Positions 32,942-42,020 of a stretch of 52,653 bases of DNA are shown in pieces. A program made the translations under genes and the position numbers. Origin of the DNA: Prevotella sp. (GTDB taxonomy: Bacteria; Bacteroidota; Bacteroidia; Bacteroidales; Bacteroidaceae). Location: NCBI GenBank assembly GCA_017428055.1, contig JAFRRN010000003.1, positions 1 through 52,653 of the forward strand, in the 5' to 3' direction. Position 1 is the stretch's first letter. Every line of letters begins with the position of its first letter. A model generated the notes under the pieces. It made no database searches, was not told where the DNA came from, and saw only the letters and a list, made by a program, of their open reading frames with translations.

Positions 32942-32951
32942 CGGCGAAAAG

Positions 32952-32966
32952 GTGGTAACTTACCAC
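32952..32966. promoter_or_regulatory. 15-bp palindrome just downstream of the fic promoter
   Basis: GTGGTAA-C-TTACCAC is perfectly symmetric and lies at the predicted transcription start, where a repressor would block transcription. The Fic protein's own C-terminal winged helix is a candidate binder (inference). Confidence 0.45.
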
Positions 32967-33012
32967 TTTTAAGGGCAATTTTTGCAATTTCAAACTTAAC
33001 AAACCATACAAG

Positions 33013-34095
33013 ATGACAAAAGATAGACTAAACAATCTGTATAAACGATGGATGGAACTGCAGCCACTCAGCGAGGCTCAACAAAACGGCTTGAGCAGGC
33101 GATTCACCATAGAATACAATTACAACAGCAACCACATCGAAGGAAATACGCTTACATACGGACAGACAGAACTATTGTTATTGTTTGGCACAGTGAGCGG
33201 CGAAGGACATCTGCAAGACTTCTCTGAGATGAAAGCCAGCCAAGTTGGTTTAGAGATGATGAGCCAAGAGGTGAAAGACGGCAACATGCCTATGACACAG
33301 ACTTTCATTCGCCAATTACACAAAACCCTTTTACGTGAAGATTATACTGTCTATCGCAATTTGCCTGGTGGTGGACAAACCAGTTACGTGATTCATGCCG
33401 GGCAATACAAGACACGCCCCAACAGCGTGATTACTCGCTATGGCGACCGTTTTGAGTATGCCTCTCCTGAAGAGACTCCTTCGCTGATGACAGACTTGGT
33501 GGATTGGTACAATGAGGCAGAAGCATCCAACAAATACTCTGTGGTGGAACTGGCAGCCTTATTTCATTACCGCTATATACGCATTCATCCCTTTGAGGAT
33601 GGCAATGGCCGTATTGCCCGCCTAATGGTGAACTATATCTTGGCTCGTCATGGCTGGCCCATGATTGTGGTGAGAAGCAGAAAGAAACAAGACTATTTGG
33701 AGGCACTTCACAAAACAGACTTGGTGGTAGGATTCATCCCATCGGCCGGAGCCCATGCAAGTCTCACAAAAATAAGAACTTTTGTCAAGTATTTCACCAA
33801 GTTGGTAGAAGATGAGTTGGCATATAACATCGCTTTCATCGAAAACAAAGACCGCAACATGTGGTGGTATGACGGCGAGCAATTGTCTTTCCGTACACCC
33901 AATGCACCAAGGATTTTAAGATTTCTCAATGATGACCCGTATGCAACATACGCCAAGCTCTCTGACGAGATTGGCATCAACGTATCTGCCATACAAAAGC
34001 TCATTGACGGAATGGTAGAAAAAGGATACATCCAACGACGTGACACCGATAAGTCGTGGCACGTATTGGCCTCATCAATCATAAACCCCTCATGA
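33013..34095 (+). CDS. Fic-domain protein (predicted AMPylase)
   Basis: The 360-aa protein has the Fic active-site motif IHPFEDGNGRIAR with catalytic His192, for transfer of AMP from ATP to target hydroxyls. An N-terminal inhibitory helix carries S-x-x-x-E-G (Ser39 to Gly44, in NSNHIEGN), marking a class II self-inhibited enzyme. Residues about 285-360 form a winged helix (PYATYAKLSDEIGINVSAIQKLIDGMVEKGYIQ), which could bind DNA near its own promoter. ZIP and ABC genes follow at 16 and 18 bp, probably one transcript. Confidence 0.93.
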   Translation: MTKDRLNNLYKRWMELQPLSEAQQNGLSRRFTIEYNYNSNHIEGNTLTYGQTELLLLFGTVSGEGHLQDFSEMKASQVGLEMMSQEVKDGNMPMTQTFIRQLHKTLLREDYTVYRNLPGGGQTSYVIHAGQYKTRPNSVITRYGDRFEYASPEETPSLMTDLVDWYNEAEASNKYSVVELAALFHYRYIRIHPFEDGNGRIARLMVNYILARHGWPMIVVRSRKKQDYLEALHKTDLVVGFIPSAGAHASLTKIRTFVKYFTKLVEDELAYNIAFIENKDRNMWWYDGEQLSFRTPNAPRILRFLNDDPYATYAKLSDEIGINVSAIQKLIDGMVEKGYIQRRDTDKSWHVLASSIINPS

Positions 34096-34111
34096 AACCT
34101 CATCAAACAAC

Positions 34112-34891
34112 ATGAATATCCTCATTATTGGACTGCTTATCCCCTTATTAGGCACCATGCTTGGCTCTGCATTTGTATTCTTGATGAAAAGGCAGATGTC
34201 GGTGTTATTGCAAAAGTCGCTATTGGGCTTCGCCTCGGGCGTGATGGTCGCCGCATCCGTATGGTCTCTGCTTATCCCTTCCATGGAGATGGAAACAGAC
34301 AAGGGGGCTTGGTCGGTACTTCCCGCTGCGATAGGTTTTTTATTAGGCATCGGTTTCCTACTGCTCATTGACGAGCTGACACCACACCTCCACCTCGGCA
34401 CAAGCCAACCCGAAGGACCCCGCTCACGCCTGTCACGCACGGCGATGCTCACCCTTGCGGTCACCATCCACAACCTACCCGAGGGCATGGCGGTAGGCGT
34501 GGTGTTTGCAGGAGCCGAGCATGGTGCCACGGGCTTATCCCTTGCCAGTGCCATTGCCGTCTCCTTGGGTATCGCCATACAAAACATCCCCGAGGGAGCC
34601 ATCATATCCATGCCCATGCGGGCGGAGGGCAATTCCAAATGGCAGTCGTTTGCCATCGGCAGCCTTAGTGGTATCGTCGAACCCATCGGCGGACTTGCCG
34701 TCATCATCCTTGCGTCATGGCTACTGCCCATCCTCCCCTATATGCTCGCCTTCGCCGCCGGTGCCATGTGCTATGTCGTGGTGGAAGAGCTAATCCCGGA
34801 GGCTTCCACGGGCAAGCACACCAACCTCAGCACCATCGGCTTTGCCTTGGGTTTCGTCTTGATGATGGTACTTGACGTGGTCATGGGATAA
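34112..34891 (+). CDS. ZIP family divalent metal transporter
   Basis: A 259-aa inner-membrane protein with about eight TM segments. TM4 has VTIHNLPEGMAVGV and TM5 has IQNIPEGAIISMPM, the His/Glu metal-binding signature of ZIP transporters. The cytosolic loop (ELTPHLHLGTSQPEGPRSR) has His residues. It most resembles the GufA-type bacterial ZIPs that import zinc and other divalent ions. It lies between fic and an ABC ATPase gene. Confidence 0.93.
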   Translation: MNILIIGLLIPLLGTMLGSAFVFLMKRQMSVLLQKSLLGFASGVMVAASVWSLLIPSMEMETDKGAWSVLPAAIGFLLGIGFLLLIDELTPHLHLGTSQPEGPRSRLSRTAMLTLAVTIHNLPEGMAVGVVFAGAEHGATGLSLASAIAVSLGIAIQNIPEGAIISMPMRAEGNSKWQSFAIGSLSGIVEPIGGLAVIILASWLLPILPYMLAFAAGAMCYVVVEELIPEASTGKHTNLSTIGFALGFVLMMVLDVVMG

Positions 34892-34909
34892 CGAAACGAG
34901 AAGAGTTTT

Positions 34910-35746
34910 ATGGAAACAATACGCTTAGAAGGTCTCGCCATCGGTTACCGCAACAAGAATGGGGCGGCAAAAGTGGTGTTTGAAAACATCAACGCATCCA
35001 TTCACAGTGGCAAGATGACATGTCTGATTGGCGAAAACGGCGTGGGTAAGTCCACCCTACTCCGCACCCTCGCCGCCTTCCAACCTCCGTTGGGTGGCAT
35101 GGTATTACTTAATGGCGAGGACATCCATGCGCTGTCACCACAAGAAAGGGCAAAGACCATCAGCGTAGTGCTGACCGACAAGCCCGACATCCTGAACATG
35201 AAAGCCGAGGAACTGGTGGGATTGGGTCGGTCGCCCTATACGAACTTCTGGGGTTCATTGTCGCAACATGACCACGAGATGGCTGAAAAAGCCATGCAAC
35301 AAGTAGGCATAGAAGCCCTCAAGACCCATCCCTTCAACACCTTGAGCGACGGAGAGCGGCAAAAAGTGATGATTGCCAAGGCGTTGGCGCAAGAGACCCC
35401 CATCATCCTCTTAGACGAACCTACTGCCTTTCTCGACTATCCCAGCAAGGTGGACATCTTGCAACTATTACGGAAATTGGCACACGAATTGGACAAGACC
35501 ATCTTCCTAAGCACACACGACTTGGAATTGGCGTTGCATATCGCTGACACCATCTGGCTGTTGGACAAGCAAAAAGGACTCATTACAGGCACTGCCGAAG
35601 AACTCAATGCCCAAGGTCTGATTCGCCAATTCGTGAATCGAGACGAGATTTACGACAAGATTTACGAGACCTTATTTAATAATGGAAAGCACGTCACTGA
35701 TGGAGCGGTCAAACGGTCCCGAGTGTTCGAGTTTCAACGTACATAA
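34910..35746 (+). CDS. FecE/BtuD-type ABC transporter ATPase, without permease
   Basis: The 278-aa protein has Walker A GENGVGKST, Q-loop region, signature LSDGERQKVMIAKAL, Walker B PIILLDEPTAFLD and H-loop STHDLELAL. It belongs with siderophore/cobalamin importer ATPases. No FecCD-type permease or binding protein is adjacent; the upstream gene is the ZIP transporter. The last 75 bp (35672-35746) run antisense through the 3' end of the PfkB gene. Confidence 0.9.
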   Translation: METIRLEGLAIGYRNKNGAAKVVFENINASIHSGKMTCLIGENGVGKSTLLRTLAAFQPPLGGMVLLNGEDIHALSPQERAKTISVVLTDKPDILNMKAEELVGLGRSPYTNFWGSLSQHDHEMAEKAMQQVGIEALKTHPFNTLSDGERQKVMIAKALAQETPIILLDEPTAFLDYPSKVDILQLLRKLAHELDKTIFLSTHDLELALHIADTIWLLDKQKGLITGTAEELNAQGLIRQFVNRDEIYDKIYETLFNNGKHVTDGAVKRSRVFEFQRT

Positions 35747-36541
35747 TGCGGCGGCAAACTTCCCTGCCTCCTCATAGCCCGCGCCTTGCTGCCGCATATA
35801 GAGATACCCCGTGGAATACGTGTCGCCACAGCCCGTGGCATCTACCACCTCCTTGGGCTTGTAGGCGGGAATCTCATAAAACTTACCCTCCGCATAGATG
35901 AGCGAGCCATAGCTGCCAAGGGTGATGACCACCTCCTTCACGCCATGCTCTGCCAGTTTTAATGCCACGGTACGCGGGTTCTTCGAGTTGGTGATGACTT
36001 CCATCTCATGCTCATTCAGCTTGACAATGTCGGTAAATTCTAATAAGTCCACCTTGTCCCGCCAATCCACGGCATACACTTTCTCGCCTCTCACCTCGCG
36101 TAAATAACCCTGAACGTCTATGGAAATCCTGCCTCTCGTGGAAAGGAACCTCACCACCTCTGGCGAAAAGTCATCGGCAAGCAACGACCCCAAATGGAAC
36201 ACCTTGGCATCCAGTCCCTTCATCTCGTCAATCGTGAAAGGGTCAGCCTTCGCCAACACACGCTGGGTGCGGTTGTTGGAGTTGCTGCCATATTTGTTCT
36301 CGAAAAAGACAGTATGCCTACTGTCAAAGCATCTCACGTCAATGCCCGCATTCCTCATCCTCTCAATCTCCGGCAAAGAGCCTTTCCCAACTTTCGTGAC
36401 CAACTGGAAAGAAACATCTTTCGGCAGATGGCTGATGCCCCAAGCAAAATAAAATGATGTCCCACCAGCCATCTGAAACTCATCTTTGGGCGTGATAATC
36501 TTGTCGCGCGTGAGATGCCCGATACAGCATATATCCTTCAT
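35672..36541 (-). CDS. PfkB-family carbohydrate/nucleoside kinase
   Basis: The 289-aa protein has the ribokinase-like fold: N-terminal GHLTRDKIITPKDEFQMAGGTSFYFA, substrate Gly-Gly motif, and the C-terminal anion-hole and catalytic motif VVDATGCGDTYSTGYL (catalytic Asp in GCGD). Bacteroidetes homologs are annotated only as PfkB kinases; the substrate is unknown. ATG 36541 (MKDICCIGH) follows a -7 box; the frame is open to 36616. The 3' end overlaps the convergent ABC gene by 75 bp. Confidence 0.9.
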   Translation of the reverse strand: MKDICCIGHLTRDKIITPKDEFQMAGGTSFYFAWGISHLPKDVSFQLVTKVGKGSLPEIERMRNAGIDVRCFDSRHTVFFENKYGSNSNNRTQRVLAKADPFTIDEMKGLDAKVFHLGSLLADDFSPEVVRFLSTRGRISIDVQGYLREVRGEKVYAVDWRDKVDLLEFTDIVKLNEHEMEVITNSKNPRTVALKLAEHGVKEVVITLGSYGSLIYAEGKFYEIPAYKPKEVVDATGCGDTYSTGYLYMRQQGAGYEEAGKFAAALCTLKLEHSGPFDRSISDVLSIIK

Positions 36542-36560
36542 TTCAAAAAACTTTAGGCTG

Positions 36561-36568
36561 CAAAGATA
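36561..36568 (-). promoter_or_regulatory. -7 box of the PfkB gene
   Basis: Minus-strand TATCTTTG, 19 bp before the ATG. Confidence 0.55.
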
Positions 36569-36672
36569 ACGATTATATAAGAAAACTGCAAATGTTATCA
36601 CAGTTTTTTCAAACAACCCTATTGGCTGTAGTGAAAAAGTGGAATAATAAAAAAACTATCCGTCTGCCTTTT

Positions 36673-37356
36673 TTACCTTTTTACGATTTCCAGCCTATAC
36701 CCCCGTTTCTTCAATGACACGATGGAGATGGTGGTGTCTGCTTTGAGGATTTTGCGGAGATAAGTTATTTGCACATTGAGGGCAAGAGAATTGGCGTAAC
36801 TGTCATTACCCCAGACCGTTTGCAGGATGGCATCACGCTCTATGGTCTTGTCGGCATTCTGCGCAAGGATGGTGAGTATTTCCGATTGGCGGGCAGAAAG
36901 GTGCTGTACCACCCCGTCAATCTCCACGGTGGAAAGATTGCGGTCGAAGATGGTCTTCCCTATGGCGATGCGCAAAGGTATCGATGGGTAGCGACGTTCG
37001 AAACGCTCACGAATCTTGGCAATGAGTTCTTCGGGATAGAAAGGCTTAGGGATGTAGTCGTTGCCTTTCAAGGAGAAGCCTTTAAGACGGTCGGACTTTT
37101 CCGTGCGGTCGGTCAGGAAGAATATCAACACATCCCTATTTTGCTCGCGGATAAACCGTGCCAACTCAAAACCATTCATTTCGGGCATATTGACATCCAG
37201 CAACACCAAATCAGGCGATACGGCAGGAAACATGTCCCATGCCTTGCGCCCATTCTCGGCATAGCTGACCTCGTAGCCCTCTACCTCTAAGAACTTCCGC
37301 AGAAAAACGGAGTTCTGTCGGTCGTCATCTACAAGCAGAATCTTAATCCTTTCCAT
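36673..37356 (-). CDS. OmpR-family response regulator
   Basis: The 227-aa protein has a receiver domain (1-120) with acidic pocket Asp10/Asp11, phospho-acceptor Asp54 (LVLLDVNMPEMNG), Thr82 and Lys104 (IPKPF), then a winged-helix DNA-binding domain (about 130-227; HLSARQSEILTILAQNADKTIERDAILQTVWG, SLALNVQITYLRKIL, VSLKKRGYRLEI). It overlaps the upstream kinase gene by 14 bp. Confidence 0.95.
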   Translation of the reverse strand: MERIKILLVDDDRQNSVFLRKFLEVEGYEVSYAENGRKAWDMFPAVSPDLVLLDVNMPEMNGFELARFIREQNRDVLIFFLTDRTEKSDRLKGFSLKGNDYIPKPFYPEELIAKIRERFERRYPSIPLRIAIGKTIFDRNLSTVEIDGVVQHLSARQSEILTILAQNADKTIERDAILQTVWGNDSYANSLALNVQITYLRKILKADTTISIVSLKKRGYRLEIVKR

Positions 37357-38854
37357 TCGTCTGCGGTATTAAAAGGGTGAATGTCGTACCCTCGCCCTCG
37401 ATGCTTTCAAAAGCAATCGTGCCATCGTGCGCCTCCACCAACAGCTTCACATAACTCAATCCAAGGCCAATGCCGGGAATGGCCCTGTCCTTCGCCGTCT
37501 TGCTACGATAGAACTTATCAAACACATATCGCTGGTCGGCTTTCGCTATGCCGATGCCATTATCTGCCACGGTAATTTTCAACCGCCCATCCATACACAT
37601 TTGGTAGTCAATCTTGATGGTCACCGTCTCCATGGAATACTTGATGGCATTCTCCAAAAGGTTGCAGACGATGTTTGCCAGGTGCATCCGGTCGGCATGG
37701 ATCTCCAAATCACTATTTGCCACTTCTTCCATCCTCACCTCCTTGCCGACAGGGATGTTCTGTTTGCCGATACATTCCCTCATCAGTTCATGCAAAGAGA
37801 AGTCAGTCTTTACCAATGGGATTTCCCCTGCGTCGCTAAACGTGATGTCGCGAAGTTTTGAGAAATATGAGGTCAAGTTATCCAGTTCATGATGCGAACT
37901 GCCGAGTATGCGCTGCTTGCCCTCCCCGTCCTGCATCATCCGCTCGTTACCCATGAACGACACGCACATTTTCAGCGTCGAGATGGGTCGCTTCAGTTCG
38001 TGAATCATCGTGTATAGAAATTCCTGCCGAATGGTCTCAATGTGCCGTTGCTTACGGATGGTCAGTATCTGATAGACCAAACAGAAGATAAGGAAGAACG
38101 AAAGTAGCACCGTCATCAGTAGTGCATAGACCATTCGCTTGATGATGGGCGACATACCAATGGCCGTCGTCACCACAACCTGTTGCCCCTCAAAGATATC
38201 GTATGGGAACGAAGTCGTCATAACAGGTTGCCAAATGGAGGTATGCGGCAGCATCGATGGTTGCCACACCATCGTGTCGGCCTTCGTTGTCGTAATGCTT
38301 TTGGCGACAATGCCCTTCGAGCGAAGGATGCTATCAAGCCGTTCCGGTTGGAACGGATGCCACTCGTTGATGTAGAAACGGGTGATGGCTTCCATCGATG
38401 TTCCCATCGCCCTGTCGTCATCACCAATATGAAAGCTGTGGAAATCTATTCCGTCGGGCTGCACCACAGAGTAGTTCTTGCTGAGATAGTCAAACAGGAA
38501 GATGCCGTACCTCTCCGCATCTTGCTTGATGGACTCACTGACTTTTGGCAGTTTCACTTTCTGCGTGTCTACCATAAACACAGAGACGCCCCAGTCCAAC
38601 TTCTTCCTCAAGCCTTTTTTGTCTTGCCGATAGTTTATATTCATCTTCGAGCATGTCTGCCGGGGAGGGCGTATCAGGTTTTCACGTACCTTGATGTCCT
38701 CTTCTGCCGCCTCCACGATGACCGCATAAAGTTCCCGCTCGCACTCGCCAATCGACAACTGGTAGCGGCTGTATAGCCAATAGCCCTGCATCACGACAAA
38801 AGCGACAATGGCACAGATGGTCAGCCCGTGTATAAACTTGATTCTTCGTTCCAT
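37343..38854 (-). CDS. Sensor histidine kinase
   Basis: A 503-aa membrane kinase. TM1 (about 9-28) and TM2 (about 240-262) flank a periplasmic sensor of about 210 residues with no domain I recognise. HisKA follows with phospho-acceptor His285 (TMIHELKRPISTL), then HATPase with N box (LANIVCNLLENAIKYS), G1 VADNGIGI and G2 GIGLGLSYVKLLVEAH. It partners the overlapping response regulator. The divergent outer-membrane gene at 38999 is a probable target. Confidence 0.95.
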   Translation of the reverse strand: MERRIKFIHGLTICAIVAFVVMQGYWLYSRYQLSIGECERELYAVIVEAAEEDIKVRENLIRPPRQTCSKMNINYRQDKKGLRKKLDWGVSVFMVDTQKVKLPKVSESIKQDAERYGIFLFDYLSKNYSVVQPDGIDFHSFHIGDDDRAMGTSMEAITRFYINEWHPFQPERLDSILRSKGIVAKSITTTKADTMVWQPSMLPHTSIWQPVMTTSFPYDIFEGQQVVVTTAIGMSPIIKRMVYALLMTVLLSFFLIFCLVYQILTIRKQRHIETIRQEFLYTMIHELKRPISTLKMCVSFMGNERMMQDGEGKQRILGSSHHELDNLTSYFSKLRDITFSDAGEIPLVKTDFSLHELMRECIGKQNIPVGKEVRMEEVANSDLEIHADRMHLANIVCNLLENAIKYSMETVTIKIDYQMCMDGRLKITVADNGIGIAKADQRYVFDKFYRSKTAKDRAIPGIGLGLSYVKLLVEAHDGTIAFESIEGEGTTFTLLIPQTNGKD

Positions 38855-38962
38855 GCTGCAAAGTTACTCATTTTGTGGCGAGTCGTACCCAAAGGATTCC
38901 CGAAAATGCGAGACAGTAATAATTCAGTAATAATTATTTTCATCCACAAGCCTGAATCATCC

Positions 38963-38970
38963 TACCTTTG
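38963..38970 (+). promoter_or_regulatory. -7 box of the outer-membrane barrel gene
   Basis: TACCTTTG fits TAnnTTTG, 28 bp before ATG 38999, in the spacer divergent from the kinase. Confidence 0.55.
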
Positions 38971-38998
38971 CATCCGATTTCTACAACAAAATTCTGTT

Positions 38999-41206
38999 AT
39001 GCAAACAAAAAGACTTTTCCTCGTTCTGGCAACGCTGCCACTGACAACATTCGCAATGGCACAGACAGACAGCACGGCTGTCAAGAACGATTCCGTGGCT
39101 TGGAGCCAAGAGATAGAAGGCGTGACCGTCAAGGCTCAACGCCAGTTCATCAAACAAGAAATCGACCGCATAGGCTACGATGTGCAGCATGATGAAGACG
39201 CCAAGACTGAGAATGTTCTCGACATGCTGCGCAAAGTGCCGATGGTGACCATCGACGGCGAAGACAATATTCTCGTGAAAGGCAGCAGCAACTTCAAGAT
39301 TTACAAGAACGGACACCTCGACCCCAGCATGACCAAGAATGCCAAGGAAATCCTGAAGGCAATGCCCGCAAGCAGCGTGAAGCGCATCGAAGTGATTAGC
39401 GACCCAGGTGCTCGCGAAGATGCCGAGGGTGTTGGTGCCGTGTTGAACATCGTCATGATGGACGGCAGGATGATGGATGGGGTGACGGGGTCGTTGACAG
39501 CCACGCATAGCTCCTTGAAGAGTACTGGCATAGGAACCTATCTCGCCACACAACTGGGCAAGGCCATCCTCTCGGTGAACTACGGATATAACTCCATGAC
39601 GAAGAAATCCACCGCTAACAATAACTATCTGGAACGCACCTTTGTCGAGTCGGGCAACACCTTGCGGGCCATTACCAACGGCAAGAACCCTGGGTACATC
39701 CACCATGCCAGCATCGATGCCAGCTACGACATCGACACGCTCAACCTCCTGTCGGCATCCTTCGGCGGTTATTTCTACAAGGTGGACGTACAGGGCAATG
39801 CCAGCCAGACGATGTTTGACACCAAAGGAAGCCAGCTCTACCACTTTGACAGCCGTTACTGGCTACCCAGCTATAACCACCATTCGTGGAACGGACGATT
39901 AGACTACGAACACAAGACGCGTCGGAAGGGCGAGCAGTTCACTCTCTCTTACATGCTCGCCCTGACACGTCAACACTCACAACAGGAGGATAACTACACC
40001 AATATGCAGGGCACACCGTTCAACTATACAGGCTTTCTCCTGAACACCCGCGAACGCTTCACGGAGAACACCTTTCAAGCCGATTACGTTAGACCGCTAT
40101 GGAAAGGACACAAATTGGAAGTAGGAGCCAAGTACATCGACCGTAGGAACAGCAGCGACAACAGACAGGATTTTTACCAATCCCCACAAATCCCCTCATC
40201 CACCACCGCCTTTGAGCATACCATGCAGATAGCAGCCGCCTACGCCGATTATATGTATCATGTAGGCAGGTGGTCTGCACGTGCAGGACTTCGCTACGAA
40301 TACAGCTACATGAGTGGCCACTACCCCGATGCAAAGGGAACTGACTTCGACAAACATCTCAACGACTGGGTGCCACAGGCCAGCGTGAAATACCAGATGG
40401 ATGCCCGTCAGTCGCTGAAGCTTGGCTATACAACGAGCATCACCCGCCCCGGTATCACCTATCTCAACCCCGCCGTCCTCAACAGCCCCTCGCGTGTGGA
40501 TTATGGCAATCCCCACCTCGAATGTTCCACCAATCAAACATTCAGCCTTACCTATTTATATGTAGGACAGAGGCTGACGCTGCAATTCGTCCCCCAATAC
40601 CATATCTGCAACAATGCACTCGGCTCCGTCGTCCATGCCCAAGACGACATACGCTATGGCACATACGACAACATCATTCGCTACCGTAGATTGCAGATAG
40701 AGGCATACGCCCAATGGAAACCGTTAGACGGCACGACCATCGTCGCCAACCTCAATTATCGCCATGACATACAAGAAAACCCAAAGATGAACCTGAAACT
40801 GACTTGCGACCCCATGAATTATTATGCGTACCTCAGTCAGAAGCTGCCGTGGAAACTCCTTGCCACTGCATACATCTTCGGGCAATTAGGGCATAGCCAG
40901 ACGGACATCTATGCCTATACCCGTTCCTGGAACCGATACGCTTTCACCCTCCAACGTTCATTCCTCGGCGACGACCGCCTCACCGTACGTCTGACTGCAA
41001 ACTCGCCTTTCCACAAAACCCAGCATTACAAGACCCGCACGGTGCAAGGCGACATCATCGGTTGGGGCGACAACATCAGCAGTCCTAACGGCCGTTTCTT
41101 CAAACTCACCCTCTCTTATCGTTTCGGCAAGCTCAAAGCCAGCGTGAAAAAGACCGACACCACCATTGAGAACAGCGACGTGGTGGGCGGCATCACGAAA
41201 AACTAA
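38999..41206 (+). CDS. Outer-membrane beta-barrel family receptor
   Basis: The 735-aa protein has a signal peptide (MQTKRLFLVLATLPLTTFAMA), a plug-like domain (about 30-150; IEGVTVKAQRQFIKQEIDRIGYDV, NVLDMLRKVPMVTIDGEDNILVKG, VKRIEVISDPGAREDAEGVGAVLNIV) and a barrel of about 580 residues (PF14905-like). It lacks an STN domain and the regulatory beta domain, unlike the receptors at 9927 and 14247. ATG 38999 gives the signal peptide; the frame opens at 38828 inside the divergent kinase. Probable target of the adjacent two-component system; ligand unknown. Confidence 0.9.
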   Translation: MQTKRLFLVLATLPLTTFAMAQTDSTAVKNDSVAWSQEIEGVTVKAQRQFIKQEIDRIGYDVQHDEDAKTENVLDMLRKVPMVTIDGEDNILVKGSSNFKIYKNGHLDPSMTKNAKEILKAMPASSVKRIEVISDPGAREDAEGVGAVLNIVMMDGRMMDGVTGSLTATHSSLKSTGIGTYLATQLGKAILSVNYGYNSMTKKSTANNNYLERTFVESGNTLRAITNGKNPGYIHHASIDASYDIDTLNLLSASFGGYFYKVDVQGNASQTMFDTKGSQLYHFDSRYWLPSYNHHSWNGRLDYEHKTRRKGEQFTLSYMLALTRQHSQQEDNYTNMQGTPFNYTGFLLNTRERFTENTFQADYVRPLWKGHKLEVGAKYIDRRNSSDNRQDFYQSPQIPSSTTAFEHTMQIAAAYADYMYHVGRWSARAGLRYEYSYMSGHYPDAKGTDFDKHLNDWVPQASVKYQMDARQSLKLGYTTSITRPGITYLNPAVLNSPSRVDYGNPHLECSTNQTFSLTYLYVGQRLTLQFVPQYHICNNALGSVVHAQDDIRYGTYDNIIRYRRLQIEAYAQWKPLDGTTIVANLNYRHDIQENPKMNLKLTCDPMNYYAYLSQKLPWKLLATAYIFGQLGHSQTDIYAYTRSWNRYAFTLQRSFLGDDRLTVRLTANSPFHKTQHYKTRTVQGDIIGWGDNISSPNGRFFKLTLSYRFGKLKASVKKTDTTIENSDVVGGITKN

Positions 41207-41245
41207 TTATTTTCCAAAACCCATGTGTTTGTCGCGAAAAATGAT

Positions 41246-41253
41246 TATCTTTG
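41246..41253 (+). promoter_or_regulatory. -7 box of cobB
   Basis: TATCTTTG fits TAnnTTTG and lies 30 bp before the cobB ATG. Confidence 0.6.
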
Positions 41254-41283
41254 CGATGGCAAACAATATTATAATAAGGTGTT

Positions 41284-41979
41284 ATGAAGAAAATCGTGTT
41301 TTTGACAGGAGCGGGAATGTCCGTGGAGAGTGGTTTCAAGACATTCCGGGGGTCTGACGGGCTATGGGAGAACTATCCCGTGGAGCAAGTGGCAAGCCAT
41401 GAGGGGTGGTTGGCCAACCCGAAATTGGTGACGGAGTTCTACAACATGCTGCGCAAGAAGCTCTATGCGGCGCAGCCCAATGACGGGCATCGTCTCGTGG
41501 CTGAGTTGGAAAAAGACTATGAGGTGTGCGTCGTGACGCAAAACGTGGACAACCTACATGAGAAAGCTGGGTCTACCCATGTCATCCACCTACACGGAGA
41601 ACTGACGAAAGTATGCTCCAGCCGCGACCAATTTGATGAGCGGTATGTGCGCGAACTACCCGAAGACAACTGCGAAGTACCCGTTGGTGCCAAGGCTGAC
41701 GACGGTTCGCTGCTCCGCCCCTTCATCGTGTTCTTCGGCGAGAGCGTACCGATGATTGCCCCCGCTGCCGAGGAAGCCTCCACCGCCGACATCTTCGTCA
41801 TCATCGGGACGAGCCTCAACGTCTATCCTGCCGCTGGCTTGGTTCAATATGTCCGCAAGGGAACGCCCATCTATCTCATCGACCCCAACCCCGTGGTAGG
41901 CAGCGGTTTCACCAACTTCAAGCACATCCGCAAGGGTGCCTCGGAGGGAATGCGCGAGCTGAAGCAGCTCCTCGGCTGA
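41284..41979 (+). CDS. cobB: Sirtuin NAD-dependent protein deacylase
   Basis: The 231-aa protein removes acyl groups from lysine using NAD. It has GAGMSVESGFKTFRG (NAD binding), TQNVDNLHEKAG, catalytic His104 in HLHGEL, VFFGESVP and GTSLNVYPAAGL. The zinc-ribbon CxxC pairs found in most sirtuins are absent: only Cys111 and Cys130 lie in that region, well short of a tetrad. The start is ATG 41284. Confidence 0.93.
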   Translation: MKKIVFLTGAGMSVESGFKTFRGSDGLWENYPVEQVASHEGWLANPKLVTEFYNMLRKKLYAAQPNDGHRLVAELEKDYEVCVVTQNVDNLHEKAGSTHVIHLHGELTKVCSSRDQFDERYVRELPEDNCEVPVGAKADDGSLLRPFIVFFGESVPMIAPAAEEASTADIFVIIGTSLNVYPAAGLVQYVRKGTPIYLIDPNPVVGSGFTNFKHIRKGASEGMRELKQLLG

Positions 41980-42020
41980 CCCTCGATGTCGAGCCATATT
42001 TCGCCCTGTTTGTGCATCTT

